From Streptomyces sp. Tue 6430 (GTDB lineage Bacteria > Actinomycetota > Actinomycetes > Streptomycetales > Streptomycetaceae): a DNA stretch of 64,000 bases. How positions within the stretch are numbered: position 1 is the stretch's first letter; each line of letters opens with the position of its first letter. The notes under the pieces are model-generated. The model saw only the letters and a program-made list of their open reading frames with translations, was not told the origin of the DNA and made no database searches. A program made the position numbers and the translations under genes. Of the stretch, positions 17,040-26,105 are shown piece by piece. The stretch covers positions 2,914,001 to 2,978,000 of the forward strand of contig JAKGSH010000010.1 of NCBI GenBank assembly GCA_021568835.1, written 5' to 3'.

Positions 17040-18143
17040 GTGACCGACGTATCCGGCGCCCCTGATCACGTGCTGCGCACCCTGTTCCACTCGGACCAGG
17101 GCGGCCATGAGCAAGTCGTGCTCTGCCAGGACCGTGCCAGCGGCCTGAAGGCCGTCATCGCCCTCCACTCCACCGCCCTGGGCCCCGCCCTCGGCGGTAC
17201 GCGCTTCTACCCGTACGCGTCCGAGGAGGAGGCCGTCGCCGACGCGCTGAACCTCGCGCGCGGGATGTCGTACAAGAACGCCATGGCCGGGCTGGACCAC
17301 GGCGGCGGCAAGGCCGTGATCATCGGCGATCCCGACACGATCAAGTCCGAACAGCTGCTGCTCGCGTACGGCCGCTTCGTGGCCTCTCTCGGTGGGCGGT
17401 ACGTGACCGCCTGCGACGTCGGCACCTACGTCGCCGACATGGACGTCGTGGCGCGCGAGTCCCGCTGGACGACCGGGCGCTCCCCGGAGAACGGCGGCGC
17501 GGGCGACTCGTCGGTGCTCACCGCCTTCGGCGTCTACCAGGGCATGCGGGCCAGCGCCCAGCACCTGTGGGGCGACCCCTCGCTGCGCGACCGCAAGGTC
17601 GGGATCGCGGGCGTCGGCAAGGTCGGCCACCACCTGGTGGAGCACCTGCGGGACGAGGGCGCCGAGGTCGTGATCACGGACGTGCGCGAGGACGCCGTGC
17701 GCCGGATCCTCGACCGGCACCCCGAGGGCGTGACGGCGGTCGCGGACACCGAGGCGCTGATCCGGGTCGAGGGCCTCGACGTCTACGCCCCCTGCGCGCT
17801 GGGCGGGGCGCTGAACGACGAGTCCGTTCCGGTGCTGACCGCGCGGATCGTGTGCGGAGCGGCCAACAACCAGCTCGCCCACCCGGGCGTGGAGAAGGAC
17901 CTCGCCGACCGCGGGATCCTCTACGCGCCGGACTACGTGGTGAACGCCGGCGGGGTCATCCAGGTCGCCGACGAGCTGCACGGGTTCGACTTCGAGCGGT
18001 GCAGGGCGAAGGCCGCGAAGATCTTCGACACCACGCTCACCATCTTCGCACGTGCGAAGACGGACGGGATTCCGCCGGCCGCGGCGGCCGACCGAATCGC
18101 CGAACAGCGCATGCACGAGGCGGCTCAGGCGCGCGGTTGGTGA
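17040..18143 (+). CDS. vdh: valine (branched-chain amino acid) dehydrogenase
   Basis: A 367-residue Glu/Leu/Phe/Val dehydrogenase family enzyme that oxidatively deaminates branched-chain amino acids with NAD, feeding acyl-CoA precursors for fatty acids and polyketides. Substrate side: GGTRFYPYASEEEAVADALNLARGMSYKNA, then the lysine-rich loop GLDHGGGKAVIIGDP. NAD side: Rossmann motif GVGKVGHHLVEHL near residue 195. Length and sequence fit Streptomyces Vdh; a leucine dehydrogenase name is a less likely alternative. GTG start at 17040 with AGGAG upstream. Ends in a hairpin terminator. Confidence 0.93.
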   Translation: MTDVSGAPDHVLRTLFHSDQGGHEQVVLCQDRASGLKAVIALHSTALGPALGGTRFYPYASEEEAVADALNLARGMSYKNAMAGLDHGGGKAVIIGDPDTIKSEQLLLAYGRFVASLGGRYVTACDVGTYVADMDVVARESRWTTGRSPENGGAGDSSVLTAFGVYQGMRASAQHLWGDPSLRDRKVGIAGVGKVGHHLVEHLRDEGAEVVITDVREDAVRRILDRHPEGVTAVADTEALIRVEGLDVYAPCALGGALNDESVPVLTARIVCGAANNQLAHPGVEKDLADRGILYAPDYVVNAGGVIQVADELHGFDFERCRAKAAKIFDTTLTIFARAKTDGIPPAAAADRIAEQRMHEAAQARGW

Positions 18144-18156
18144 GCATGCTCCGGTA

Positions 18157-18216
18157 CCCGCCGGGGAAAAGTTCGAGAGAACTCTCACTCTTCCCGGCGG
18201 GTCGCCCGCCGGGAAG
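18157..18216 (+). terminator. vdh terminator with alternative pairing
   Basis: CTTCCCGGCGGG (18190-18201) pairs perfectly with CCCGCCGGGAAG (18205-18216). An upstream segment CCCGCCGGGGAA (18157-18168) can also pair with the first arm, enclosing a small AGTTC-GAGA-GAACT hairpin. The simplest reading is a terminator; a switchable structure is possible. Confidence 0.75.
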
Positions 18217-18424
18217 TGGTTAAAATCGCCATTGACCAGCGAGGACAGGGCGCCTCGAAGGTTCTGTGCACACGCGCGTGCTACGGGCGACGTACCGTAT
18301 GGGTGCGGGCTCAGGTACCGTGGAAGCCCTACGGACCGGCCTCTCCGCGGAGAGTCCGTTTCGGACCATGAACGCGTGTCAAGACTCTGGGGCCGTCGAG
18401 CCCCGTCGTTGAGGGGGTCGAGCC

Positions 18425-18682
18425 ATGGGGCGCGGCCGGGCCAAGGCCAAGCAAGCGAAGGTCGCCCGCCAGCTGAAGTACAACAGCGGCGGGACGGATC
18501 TCTCGCGCCTGGCCGAAGAGCTGGGCGCATCGCCATCGAACATTCCGCCGAACGGTCAGCCGTTCGAGGACGATGACGATGAGCAGGACGACGACCCGTA
18601 CGCACGGTACGCCGAGCTGTACGGGGACGACGACGATGACGAGGACGAGGAATCCTCGCACCAACACCGTCGCGGCGCTTGA
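18425..18682 (+). CDS. DUF3073 family protein
   Basis: An 85-residue, highly charged protein: a basic N-terminus (MGRGRAKAKQAKVARQLKY) followed by a short helix and a very acidic tail with runs of Asp and Glu (FEDDDDEQDDDPY, GDDDDDEDEE). This is the conserved actinobacterial DUF3073 family, often found beside purM; function unknown, nucleic acid binding by the basic half is conceivable. GAGGGGG is present upstream of ATG 18425. Convergent with purM, sharing one terminator. Confidence 0.88.
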   Translation: MGRGRAKAKQAKVARQLKYNSGGTDLSRLAEELGASPSNIPPNGQPFEDDDDEQDDDPYARYAELYGDDDDDEDEESSHQHRRGA

Positions 18683-18703
18683 CCCTGCTTTCTTTGAGCA
18701 CTC

Positions 18704-18735
18704 ACCCGGTCGGTGACTTCGGTCACCGACCGGGT
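18704..18735. terminator. bidirectional terminator between the DUF3073 gene and purM
   Basis: A 14-bp perfect stem, 18704-18717 with 18722-18735, closed by TTCG, lies between two convergent genes and can serve both. Confidence 0.88.
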
Positions 18736-18773
18736 CTTGTGCTGCGCGCGGGGGCTCCGCCCGCAGCGGTGGG

Positions 18774-19856
18774 TCAGCCCGCGTAGTCCCCGACCAGGGC
18801 CGCACCGCTCGGGTGCTCCCCGCGGTCGGTGATCTCGCCGGCGACCCATGCCTCGACGCCGCGGTCGGCCAGTGTGGTGAGCGCCACGTCCGCCGACTCC
18901 TGGGGGACGACGGCGATCATGCCGACGCCCATGTTCAGGGTCTTCTCCAGTTCCAGCCGCTCGACCCGGCCGGTCCGGCCGACGAGGTCGAAGACCGGGG
19001 CCGGGGTCCACGTGGAGCGGTCCACGATCGCGTGCAGTCCGTCGGGGATGACCCGGGCCAGGTTGGCCGCGAGTCCGCCGCCGGTGACGTGCGAGAAGGC
19101 ATGGACGTCCGTCGTGCGGGTGAGGGCCAGGCAGTCCAGCGAGTAGATCCTGGTCGGCTCCAGCAGCTCCTCACCGAGGGTGCGGCCCAGTTCCTCGACG
19201 CGCGCGTCCAGGGAGAGCCCGGCCTGGTCCAGCAGGACGTGGCGGACCAGCGAGTACCCGTTGGAGTGAAGGCCGGAGGCCGCCATGGCGATCACCGCGT
19301 CGCCCGTGCGGATGCGGTCGGGGCCCAGCAGCCGGTCGGCCTCCACGACACCCGTGCCGGCGCCGGCGACGTCGAAGTCGTCCGGGCCGAGCAGACCCGG
19401 GTGTTCGGCCGTCTCGCCGCCGACCAGGGCGCAGCCGGCCAGGACGCAGCCCTCGGCGATGCCCTTGACGATGGCGGCGACCCGCTCGGGGTGGACCTTG
19501 CCGACACAGATGTAGTCGGTCATGAACAGCGGCTCGGCGCCGCACACCACGATGTCGTCCATGACCATGGCGACCAGGTCGTGGCCGATGGTGTCGTAGA
19601 CGCCCATCCGGCGGGCGACGTCGACCTTGGTGCCGACGCCGTCGGTGGCGGAGGCCAGCAGGGGGCGCTCGTAGTTCTTGAGGGCGGAGGCGTCGAAGAG
19701 ACCGGCGAAACCGCCGAGGCCGCCGAGGACCTCGGGGCGCTGGGTCTTCTTCACCCACTCCTTCATGAGTTCCACGGCGCGGTCGCCCGCTTCGATGTCG
19801 ACACCCGCTGTTTTGTAGGACGCCGCTGCGTAGCTGGCACCAGTTGTCTCAGACAT
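18774..19856 (-). CDS. purM: phosphoribosylformylglycinamidine cyclo-ligase (AIR synthetase)
   Basis: A 360-residue enzyme of de novo purine synthesis that closes the imidazole ring of AIR from FGAM with ATP. Recognised by YKTAGVDIEAGDRAVELMK at the N-terminus, the nucleotide/phosphate segment LASATDGVGTKVDVA, MVMDDIVVCGAEPLFMTDYI and ALVGGETAEHPG, all typical of PurM. ATG 19856 has GGAGG-like sequence just upstream in the 45-base gap after purF. It follows purF on the same strand and is probably co-transcribed with it. Confidence 0.96.
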   Translation of the reverse strand: MSETTGASYAAASYKTAGVDIEAGDRAVELMKEWVKKTQRPEVLGGLGGFAGLFDASALKNYERPLLASATDGVGTKVDVARRMGVYDTIGHDLVAMVMDDIVVCGAEPLFMTDYICVGKVHPERVAAIVKGIAEGCVLAGCALVGGETAEHPGLLGPDDFDVAGAGTGVVEADRLLGPDRIRTGDAVIAMAASGLHSNGYSLVRHVLLDQAGLSLDARVEELGRTLGEELLEPTRIYSLDCLALTRTTDVHAFSHVTGGGLAANLARVIPDGLHAIVDRSTWTPAPVFDLVGRTGRVERLELEKTLNMGVGMIAVVPQESADVALTTLADRGVEAWVAGEITDRGEHPSGAALVGDYAG

Positions 19857-19901
19857 GGAGGTGAGAACTTTCGTGTCGTACGGCAGGGATGACGGGACCG
19901 A

Positions 19902-21428
19902 CTACGGACGGCGGATCGCGTCGGCGGCGGCCGTCGCGGCCGGGCCGGCGGCCAGCTCCGTCTCCAGGAGCTGCTTGCCGAGCAGCTCGGGGTCGGGCAG
20001 GTCCATCGGGTACTCGCCGTCGAAGCAGGCGCGGCAGAGGTTCGGCTTGGCGATGGTGGTCGCCTCGATCATGCCGTCGATGGAGATGTAGGCCAGGGAG
20101 TCGGCGCCCAGCGAGGTGCCGATCTCGTCGATCGTCATGCCGTTGGCGATCAGTTCGGCACGGGTGGCGAAGTCGATGCCGAAGAAGCAGGGCCACTTCA
20201 CGGGCGGCGAGGAGATCCGGATGTGGACCTCGGCGGCGCCGGCCTCGCGCAGCATGCGGACCAGGGCCCGCTGGGTGTTGCCGCGCACGATCGAGTCGTC
20301 GACGACGACCAGGCGCTTGCCCTTGATGACTTCCTTGAGCGGGTTCAGCTTCAGGCGGATGCCGAGCTGGCGGATGGTCTGCGAGGGCTGGATGAAGGTC
20401 CGGCCCACGTAGGCGTTCTTGACCAGGCCGGCGCCGAAGGGGATGCCGGAGGCTTCCGCGTAGCCGATGGCCGCCGGGGTGCCGGACTCCGGGGTCGCTA
20501 TGACCAGGTCGGCGTCGGCCGGGGCCTCCGCGGCGAGTTTCCGGCCCATCTCCACACGGGAGAGGTAGACGTTCCGGCCGGCGATGTCGGTGTCCGGGCG
20601 GGCCAGGTAGACGTACTCGAAGACGCAGCCCTTGGGCTTCGCTTCCGCGAACCGGGAGGTGCGCAGGCCGTTCTCGTCGATGGCGACGAACTCGCCCGGC
20701 TCGATCTCGCGGACGTACGCGGCGCCGCAGATGTCGAGGGCGGCGGACTCGGAGGCCACGACCCAGCCGCGCTCCAGCCGGCCGAGGACCAGCGGGCGGA
20801 TGCCCTGCGGGTCGCGGGCGGCGTAGAGCGTGCCCTCGTCCATGAAGACGAGGGAGAAGGCGCCGCGGACCTGCGGGAGGACGGCGTGGGCCGCCTCCTC
20901 GATGGTCAGGGGCTTGCCGTCCTCGTCGACCTGGGCCGCCAGGAGCGCGGTGAGCAGGTCGGTGTCGTTGGTCGCCGCGACGCGCGGGGAGCGGCCCTCC
21001 TGCTTGGGCAGGTCGGCGACCATCTCGGCGAGCCGGGCGGTGTTGACGAGGTTCCCGTTGTGGCCGAGCGCGATGGAACCGTGCGCGGTGGCGCGGAACG
21101 TCGGCTGGGCGTTCTCCCACACGGAGGCACCGGTGGTCGAGTAGCGGGCGTGTCCGACCGCGATGTGACCCTGGAGCGATCCGAGCGAGGTTTCGTCGAA
21201 GACCTGGGAGACCAGACCCATGTCCTTGAAGACGAGGATCTGGGAGCCGTTGCTGACCGCGATTCCCGCGGATTCCTGGCCTCGATGCTGGAGGGCGTAG
21301 AGCCCGAAGTAAGTGAGCTTGGCGACCTCTTCACCGGGAGCCCAGACCCCGAAGACGCCGCAAGCGTCCTGGGGGCCCTTCTCGCCGGGGAGCAGATCAT
21401 GACTGAGTCGACCGTCACCACGTGGCAC
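19902..21428 (-). CDS. purF: amidophosphoribosyltransferase (glutamine PRPP)
   Basis: A 508-residue enzyme for the first committed step of purine synthesis, PRPP plus glutamine to phosphoribosylamine. A short propeptide (22 residues) precedes the nucleophile Cys23 in DACGVFGVW, which is freed by self-processing in this class. The Ntn glutaminase domain (YALQHRGQESAG, HARYSTTG, GHNGNLVN) is followed by the phosphoribosyltransferase domain with the PRPP loop VVVDDSIVRGNT. Cysteines in LCRACFDGEYP fit the iron-sulphur type. The start is GTG 21428 with no ribosome binding site but a promoter -10 seven bases upstream, suggesting a leaderless mRNA. Followed by purM. Confidence 0.96.
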   Translation of the reverse strand: MPRGDGRLSHDLLPGEKGPQDACGVFGVWAPGEEVAKLTYFGLYALQHRGQESAGIAVSNGSQILVFKDMGLVSQVFDETSLGSLQGHIAVGHARYSTTGASVWENAQPTFRATAHGSIALGHNGNLVNTARLAEMVADLPKQEGRSPRVAATNDTDLLTALLAAQVDEDGKPLTIEEAAHAVLPQVRGAFSLVFMDEGTLYAARDPQGIRPLVLGRLERGWVVASESAALDICGAAYVREIEPGEFVAIDENGLRTSRFAEAKPKGCVFEYVYLARPDTDIAGRNVYLSRVEMGRKLAAEAPADADLVIATPESGTPAAIGYAEASGIPFGAGLVKNAYVGRTFIQPSQTIRQLGIRLKLNPLKEVIKGKRLVVVDDSIVRGNTQRALVRMLREAGAAEVHIRISSPPVKWPCFFGIDFATRAELIANGMTIDEIGTSLGADSLAYISIDGMIEATTIAKPNLCRACFDGEYPMDLPDPELLGKQLLETELAAGPAATAAADAIRRP

Positions 21429-21435
21429 ATCATCG

Positions 21436-21441
21436 AGTGTA
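21436..21441 (-). promoter_or_regulatory. -10 element of a likely leaderless purF promoter
   Basis: On the minus strand TACACT ends seven bases before the GTG start of purF, the spacing of a leaderless transcript; TTCGGA lies about 18 bases further upstream as a possible -35. Confidence 0.55.
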
Positions 21442-21672
21442 GGCGAGGCCGACCGCTGGTCCGAATTGGGGATACTCGCCGGTAACTCGATCTTGGACCT
21501 CGGGGGACCGCCTCGGTCATCTCATCCGTGCAGGTCAGAGGCGGTTTTCGGTGCTCGATCCGCCGGACGGGCGCGCCGCACCGGCCACCGTCCGGCGGCC
21601 CGCCCGGTGGGCATGAGTGAGGTGTCGCACACCATGGGGCATCCGGCGGACGCCCGCCGGGCACCCGCCGGG

Positions 21673-22470
21673 TCAGGACATGAGCGGGAGCAGCTCCGCG
21701 AGGTCCGCCCGCTCCCCGCTCGCGGCGACCTTCGCCTCCTCCACGGCCGCCTTCCAGGTCAGCCGCCCGCAGGCCAGCCGTACCCAGGTCAGCGGGTCGG
21801 TCTCGACCACGTTGGGCGGGGTGCCGCGGGTGTGCCGGGGGCCCTCGACGCACTGCACGACGGCGTACGGCGGGATCCGCACCTCGGTCGCCCCGCCGGG
21901 GGCCCGGACGGCCAGGGCGTCGGCCAGCAGCCGGGTGGCGGCGGCGAGGGCCTGACGGTCGTACGGGACGTCCAGGCCGGGTACGGCCGCGTTCAGGTCG
22001 TCGGTGTGGACGACGAGTTCGACGGTGCGGGTGACCAGGTAGTCGGCCAGGGGCAGCGCGCCCGCGTTCGTCTCCAGCACCCGGGAGCCGGGGTGCGCGT
22101 CGAGCCGCTCGACGAGGCCCCGCTCCACGGCCGCGAGGTGGGCGGCCGGGTCCGGGTGGTCCGCGGCCAGCCGCCGTGTGAAGACGTCGACGGCCGGGGC
22201 GTTCGCGGACGTCGCGAACGGCCAGTCGAGCAGGGTGGCGTCCGGCTTCGCCGGCTCCGGCAGGTCGAGCGACCGTTCCACCGCCGTGACGGCCATCCCG
22301 ATGTGCGCGACCAGCTCCCGTACGGTCCACTCCCCCAGTCGGGTCGGCAGCGCGAGCTGCTCCGGGGTGAGCGTGGCGACGGCCTGCCGCACGTGGCCGA
22401 GCTGGGCCAGCACCGCGGCGCGGGTCCTGGCGGGGTCATAGGTCCTGGTGCGCTTCTTGGCCGGAGGCAT
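21673..22470 (-). CDS. maleylpyruvate isomerase/DinB-like mycothiol-dependent family protein
   Basis: A 265-residue protein of the actinobacterial MDMPI/TIGR03083-type family: an N-terminal four-helix bundle (LAQLGHVRQAVATLTPEQLALPTRLGEWTVRELVAHIGMAV) resembling mycothiol-dependent maleylpyruvate isomerase, joined to a C-terminal sterol-carrier-like domain ending ADLAELLPLMS. Family members use His residues in the bundle to bind a metal and mycothiol; the N-terminal His of VAHIGM is visible. The actual substrate is unknown and many members are uncharacterised. ATG 22470 (MPPAKKRTRTYDPARTRAAV) is the best start. It sits between purF and purL on the same strand but 430 bases after purL, so is likely independent. 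Confidence 0.8.
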   Translation of the reverse strand: MPPAKKRTRTYDPARTRAAVLAQLGHVRQAVATLTPEQLALPTRLGEWTVRELVAHIGMAVTAVERSLDLPEPAKPDATLLDWPFATSANAPAVDVFTRRLAADHPDPAAHLAAVERGLVERLDAHPGSRVLETNAGALPLADYLVTRTVELVVHTDDLNAAVPGLDVPYDRQALAAATRLLADALAVRAPGGATEVRIPPYAVVQCVEGPRHTRGTPPNVVETDPLTWVRLACGRLTWKAAVEEAKVAASGERADLAELLPLMS

Positions 22471-22551
22471 GGCGGGAAGCCTATGGCGTGCCGGCCCGGG
22501 ACCGCCGTCCCGCGGGCCCGGCACCGCGGGGAACACGCCCGGCGGCCGGAC

Positions 22552-22619
22552 GGGGCCGGTGCGGGCCGGTGCGGGCCGGTGCGGGCCGGTGCGGGCCGGT
22601 GCGGGCCGGTGCGGGCCGT
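22552..22619. repeat. 10-bp tandem repeat (GCGGGCCGGT)n
   Basis: Five exact copies of GCGGGCCGGT at 22561-22610, with partial copies on both sides, in the 434-base gap between purL and the isomerase-like gene. Likely variable in copy number between strains. Confidence 0.9.
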
Positions 22620-22828
22620 CGCCGTGGGCGTTCGCGGGAGGCCGCCGGGCGGTCACCGGGCGGAGTCCGGGCGGAGTCCGGGGGCGGTCCGGGAAGGGCG
22701 GTCTCCCGGTCCGCCGCCGGCCGTCGGCGGACACGCGGCAGCGGACGCACGGCGTCGGCGGGGTGACCCGCGGAAAAGCAGTCGGCGCAGGGCGGTCGGC
22801 GGCAGGCGGCCGCCCTGCGGCACGCACA

Positions 22829-22878
22829 CCGAAGGCCGCCGCCCGGGCGTTCGGAGAAGCCTGGGCGGCGGCCTTCGG
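22829..22878 (-). terminator. terminator of the purSQL operon
   Basis: A 16-bp perfect stem, 22829-22844 with 22863-22878, with an 18-base loop, 26 bases after the purL stop. Confidence 0.85.
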
Positions 22879-22904
22879 GTACCGGTACGGCCGGGCGGCG
22901 CGCG

Positions 22905-25162
22905 CTACGCGAGCAGCGCCGGGATGGTGTCCTCGTGCGCCCTGCGCAGGTCCGCCAGGGGGAGCGTGAACTCTCCCTGGACGTCGACCGCGTCGCCGTC
23001 GACGACACCGACGCGGGTGGCCGGCAGGCCGCGGGCGCCGCACATGTCGGTGAAGCGCAGTTCCTCCGAGCGCGGGACGGCGACGACCGCGCGGCCCGCC
23101 GACTCCGAGAAGAGGAACGTGAACGCGTCCAGGCCGTCCGGGACGACCAGGCGGGCGCCCTTCTCCCCGAGCAGCGCCGACTCGACCACGGCCTGGATCA
23201 GACCGCCGTCGGACAGGTCGTGCGCGGCGTCGATCATGCCGTCGCGGGAGGCGGAGATCAGGATCTCGGCCAGCAGGCGCTCGCGCTCCAGGTCGACCTT
23301 CGGGGGCAGGCCGCCGAGGTGGTCGTGGATCACCTGGGACCAGGCCGAACCGCCGAACTCCTCACGGGTGTCGCCGAGGAGGTACAGCAGCTGGCCCTCC
23401 TCCTGGAAGGCGACCGGGGTGCGGCGGGCCACGTCGTCGATGACGCCCAGGACCGCGACGACCGGGGTCGGGTGGATGGCCGCCTCGCCCGTCTGGTTGT
23501 AGAGGGAGACGTTGCCGCCGGTCACCGGGGTGCCGAGCTGCAGGCAGGCGTCGGCGAGTCCGCGGACGGCCTCGGCGAACTGCCACATGACGGCCGGGTC
23601 CTCGGGCGATCCGAAGTTCAGGCAGTCGGAGACGGCGAGGGGCTTGGCGCCGGTCGTCGCCACGTTGCGGTACGCCTCCGCGAGCGCGAGCTGGGCGCCG
23701 TGGTACGGGTCCAGCTTCGCGTAACGGCCGTTGCCGTCGGTGGCGATGGCGACGCCGAGGCCGCTCTCCTCGTCGATGCGGATCATGCCCGAGTCCTCGG
23801 GCTGGGCGAGGACCGTGTTGCCCTGCACGAAGTGGTCGTACTGGGACGTGATCCACTTCTTGGAGGCCTGGTTGGGGGAGGACACCAGCTTCAGGACCTG
23901 GTCCTTCAGCTCCTCGCCCGTGGCCGGCCTGGGCAGCTTGTTCGCGTCGTCGGCCTGGAGGGCGTCCTGCCAGTCCGGGCGGGCGTAGGGGCGCTCGTAG
24001 ACCGGGCCGTCGTGGGCGACCGTGCGCGGGTCGACGTCGACGATCTTGCCGCCGTGCCAGTAGATCTCCAGGCGGTCGCCGTCGGTCACCTCGCCGATGA
24101 CGGTGGCGATGACGTCCCACTTGTCGCAGATCTCCAGGAAGCGGTCGACCTTCTCCGGCTCGACGACCGCGCACATGCGTTCCTGCGACTCGCTCATGAG
24201 GATCTCCTCGGGCGAGAGCGTGGAGTCGCGCAGCGGTACGTCGTCCAGCGTCACGCGCATGCCGCCGGAGCCGTTCGACGCCAGCTCGCTCGTCGCGCAG
24301 GACAGGCCCGCCGCGCCGAGGTCCTGGATGCCGACGACGAGCTTCTCGGCGAAGGCCTCCAGGGTGCACTCGATGAGGAGCTTCTCCTGGAAGGGGTCGC
24401 CGACCTGGACCGCCGGGCGCTTCGACGGCTTGGCGTCGTCGAAGGTCTCCGAGGCCAGGATCGAGGCGCCGCCGATGCCGTCGCCGCCGGTCCGGGCGCC
24501 GTACAGGATGACCTTGTTGCCCGCGCCGGACGCCTTCGCGAGGTGGATGTCCTCGTGCCGCATCACGCCGATGGCACCGGCGTTGACCAGCGGGTTGCCC
24601 TGGTAGCAGGCGTCGAAGACGACCTCGCCGCCGATGTTGGGCAGGCCCAGGCAGTTGCCGTAGCCGCCGATGCCGGCGACGACGCCCGGCAGGACGCGCT
24701 TGGTGTCGGGGTGGTCGGCCGCGCCGAAGCGCAGCGGGTCGACCACGGCCACCGGCCGCGCGCCCATCGCGATGATGTCGCGGACGATGCCGCCGACACC
24801 GGTCGCGGCGCCCTGGTACGGCTCGACGTACGACGGGTGGTTGTGCGACTCGACCTTGAAGGTCACCGCGTAGCCCTGGCCGACGTCGACGACGCCCGCG
24901 TTCTCACCGATGCCCACGAGCAGGGCGTCGGACTGCGGGGCCTTCTCGCCGAACTGGCGCAGGTGAACCTTGGAGGACTTGTACGAGCAGTGCTCGGACC
25001 ACATGACCGAGTACATGGCGAGTTCGGCGCCGGTCGGGCGGCGGCCGAGGATCTCCACCACCCGCTCGTACTCGTCCTTCTTCAGGCCGAGTTCGGCCCA
25101 GGGCAGCTCGACGTCGGGGTAGCGGCCGCGTGCTCGACCGTGTCCAGAGGCGTCCGGCTCAT
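22905..25162 (-). CDS. purL: phosphoribosylformylglycinamidine synthase II, apparent frameshift at codon 15-16
   Basis: The large ATP-dependent subunit of FGAM synthetase (small-PurL type, needing PurS and PurQ). Conserved landmarks: MYSVMWSEHCSYKSSK, VESHNHPSYVEPYQGAATG, GGYGNCLGLPNIGGEV, LGAAGLSCATSELAS and the second half with VTGGNVSLYNQT. The natural ATG at 25162 overlaps the purQ stop (ATGA) and reads MSRTPLDTVEHAAATP, but the rest (DVELPWAELGL...) is in another frame. One base is missing at the C-run 25116-25119; restoring it gives exactly 752 residues, the length I expect. As written, translation would stop after 26 codons. No other good start exists before the conserved core. Confidence 0.92.
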
Positions 25163-25839
25163 GCGTTGACCAGCTTCTTGAGGATCGAGGTGAAGAAGGG
25201 GAGGCCGTCGGTGCGGCCGGAGCCGATGAGCGGCTCGACGGCGTGCTCCGGGTGCGGCATGAGGCCGACGACGTTCCCGGCCTCGTTGGTGACGCCGGCG
25301 ATGTCACGGAGCGAACCGTTGGGGTTCAGGTCCAGGTAGCGGAAGGCGACCCGGCCCTCGGCCTCGAGCTTGTCGAGGGTGTACTCGTCGGCGACGTACC
25401 GGCCGTCCATGTTCTTCAGCGGGATGTGGATCTCCTGGCCGGCCGTGTAGTCGGCCGTCCAGGCGGTGTCCGCGTTCTCCACCCGCAGCTTCTGGTCGCG
25501 GCAGATGAAGTGGAGGTGGTCGTTGCCGAGCATCGCGCCCGGGAGGAGGTGGGCCTCGGTGAGGATCTGGAAGCCGTTGCAGATGCCGAGGACCGGCAGT
25601 CCGGCCTTCGCCTGCTCGATGAGGGGCTCCATCACCGGCGAGAAACGGGCGATGGCACCGGCGCGCAGGTAGTCGCCGTAGGAGAAACCGCCGCACAGCA
25701 CCACGGCGTCGACCTGGTGGAGGTCCTTGTCCTTGTGCCAGAGCGCCACCGGTTCGGCGCCCGCGAGCCGGATCGCGCGCTGCGTGTCCCGGTCGTCGAG
25801 GCTGCCGGGGAAAGTGACGACGCCAATACGAGCGGTCAC
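25159..25839 (-). CDS. purQ: phosphoribosylformylglycinamidine synthase I (glutaminase subunit)
   Basis: A 226-residue class I glutamine amidotransferase that delivers ammonia to PurL. The catalytic cysteine is in VLGICNGFQ and the His-Glu pair in GLMPHPEHAVEP; the N-terminus ARIGVVTFPGSLDDRD is characteristic of PurQ. GTG 25839 overlaps the purS stop by four bases (GTGA), and its own stop overlaps the purL start (ATGA), so all three subunits are translationally coupled, fitting a fixed-ratio complex. Confidence 0.96.
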   Translation of the reverse strand: MTARIGVVTFPGSLDDRDTQRAIRLAGAEPVALWHKDKDLHQVDAVVLCGGFSYGDYLRAGAIARFSPVMEPLIEQAKAGLPVLGICNGFQILTEAHLLPGAMLGNDHLHFICRDQKLRVENADTAWTADYTAGQEIHIPLKNMDGRYVADEYTLDKLEAEGRVAFRYLDLNPNGSLRDIAGVTNEAGNVVGLMPHPEHAVEPLIGSGRTDGLPFFTSILKKLVNA

Positions 25840-26099
25840 TTCGCGGCCTCCGCGACTTCCTCCACCTTGACGGTGAAGTCCTCGATCACGGTGTTGGCGA
25901 GGAAGGATTCCGCAAGATCGTGGATGCGGGCGAGCGCGGCCTCGTCGACCGGTCCGTCAACTTCCAGTTCGAATCGCTTTCCCTGACGTACGTCGGAGAT
26001 GCCTTCGAAACCCAGCCGCGGCAGTGCGCGCTGCACCGCCTGGCCCTGGGGGTCGAGGATCTCCGGCTTGAGCATGACGTCGACTACGACGCGTGCCAC
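25836..26099 (-). CDS. purS: phosphoribosylformylglycinamidine synthase subunit PurS
   Basis: An 87-residue small subunit bridging PurL and PurQ in the FGAM synthetase complex. The sequence VARVVVDVMLKPEILDPQGQ, then GFEGISDVRQGKRFELEV and FLANTVIEDFTV is the family signature. Two GTG codons lie six bases apart; I prefer GTG 26099 because GGGAG sits five bases upstream of it, while the one at 26105 would overlap the ribosome binding site. First gene of the purSQL operon. Confidence 0.94.
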   Translation of the reverse strand: MARVVVDVMLKPEILDPQGQAVQRALPRLGFEGISDVRQGKRFELEVDGPVDEAALARIHDLAESFLANTVIEDFTVKVEEVAEAAK

Positions 26100-26105
26100 T
26101 GGCAC

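Noticed and set aside
22488..23043. Protein frames across the 10-bp tandem repeats
   Set aside because: Repeat-driven open frames without starts or homology; the region is spacer and terminator.
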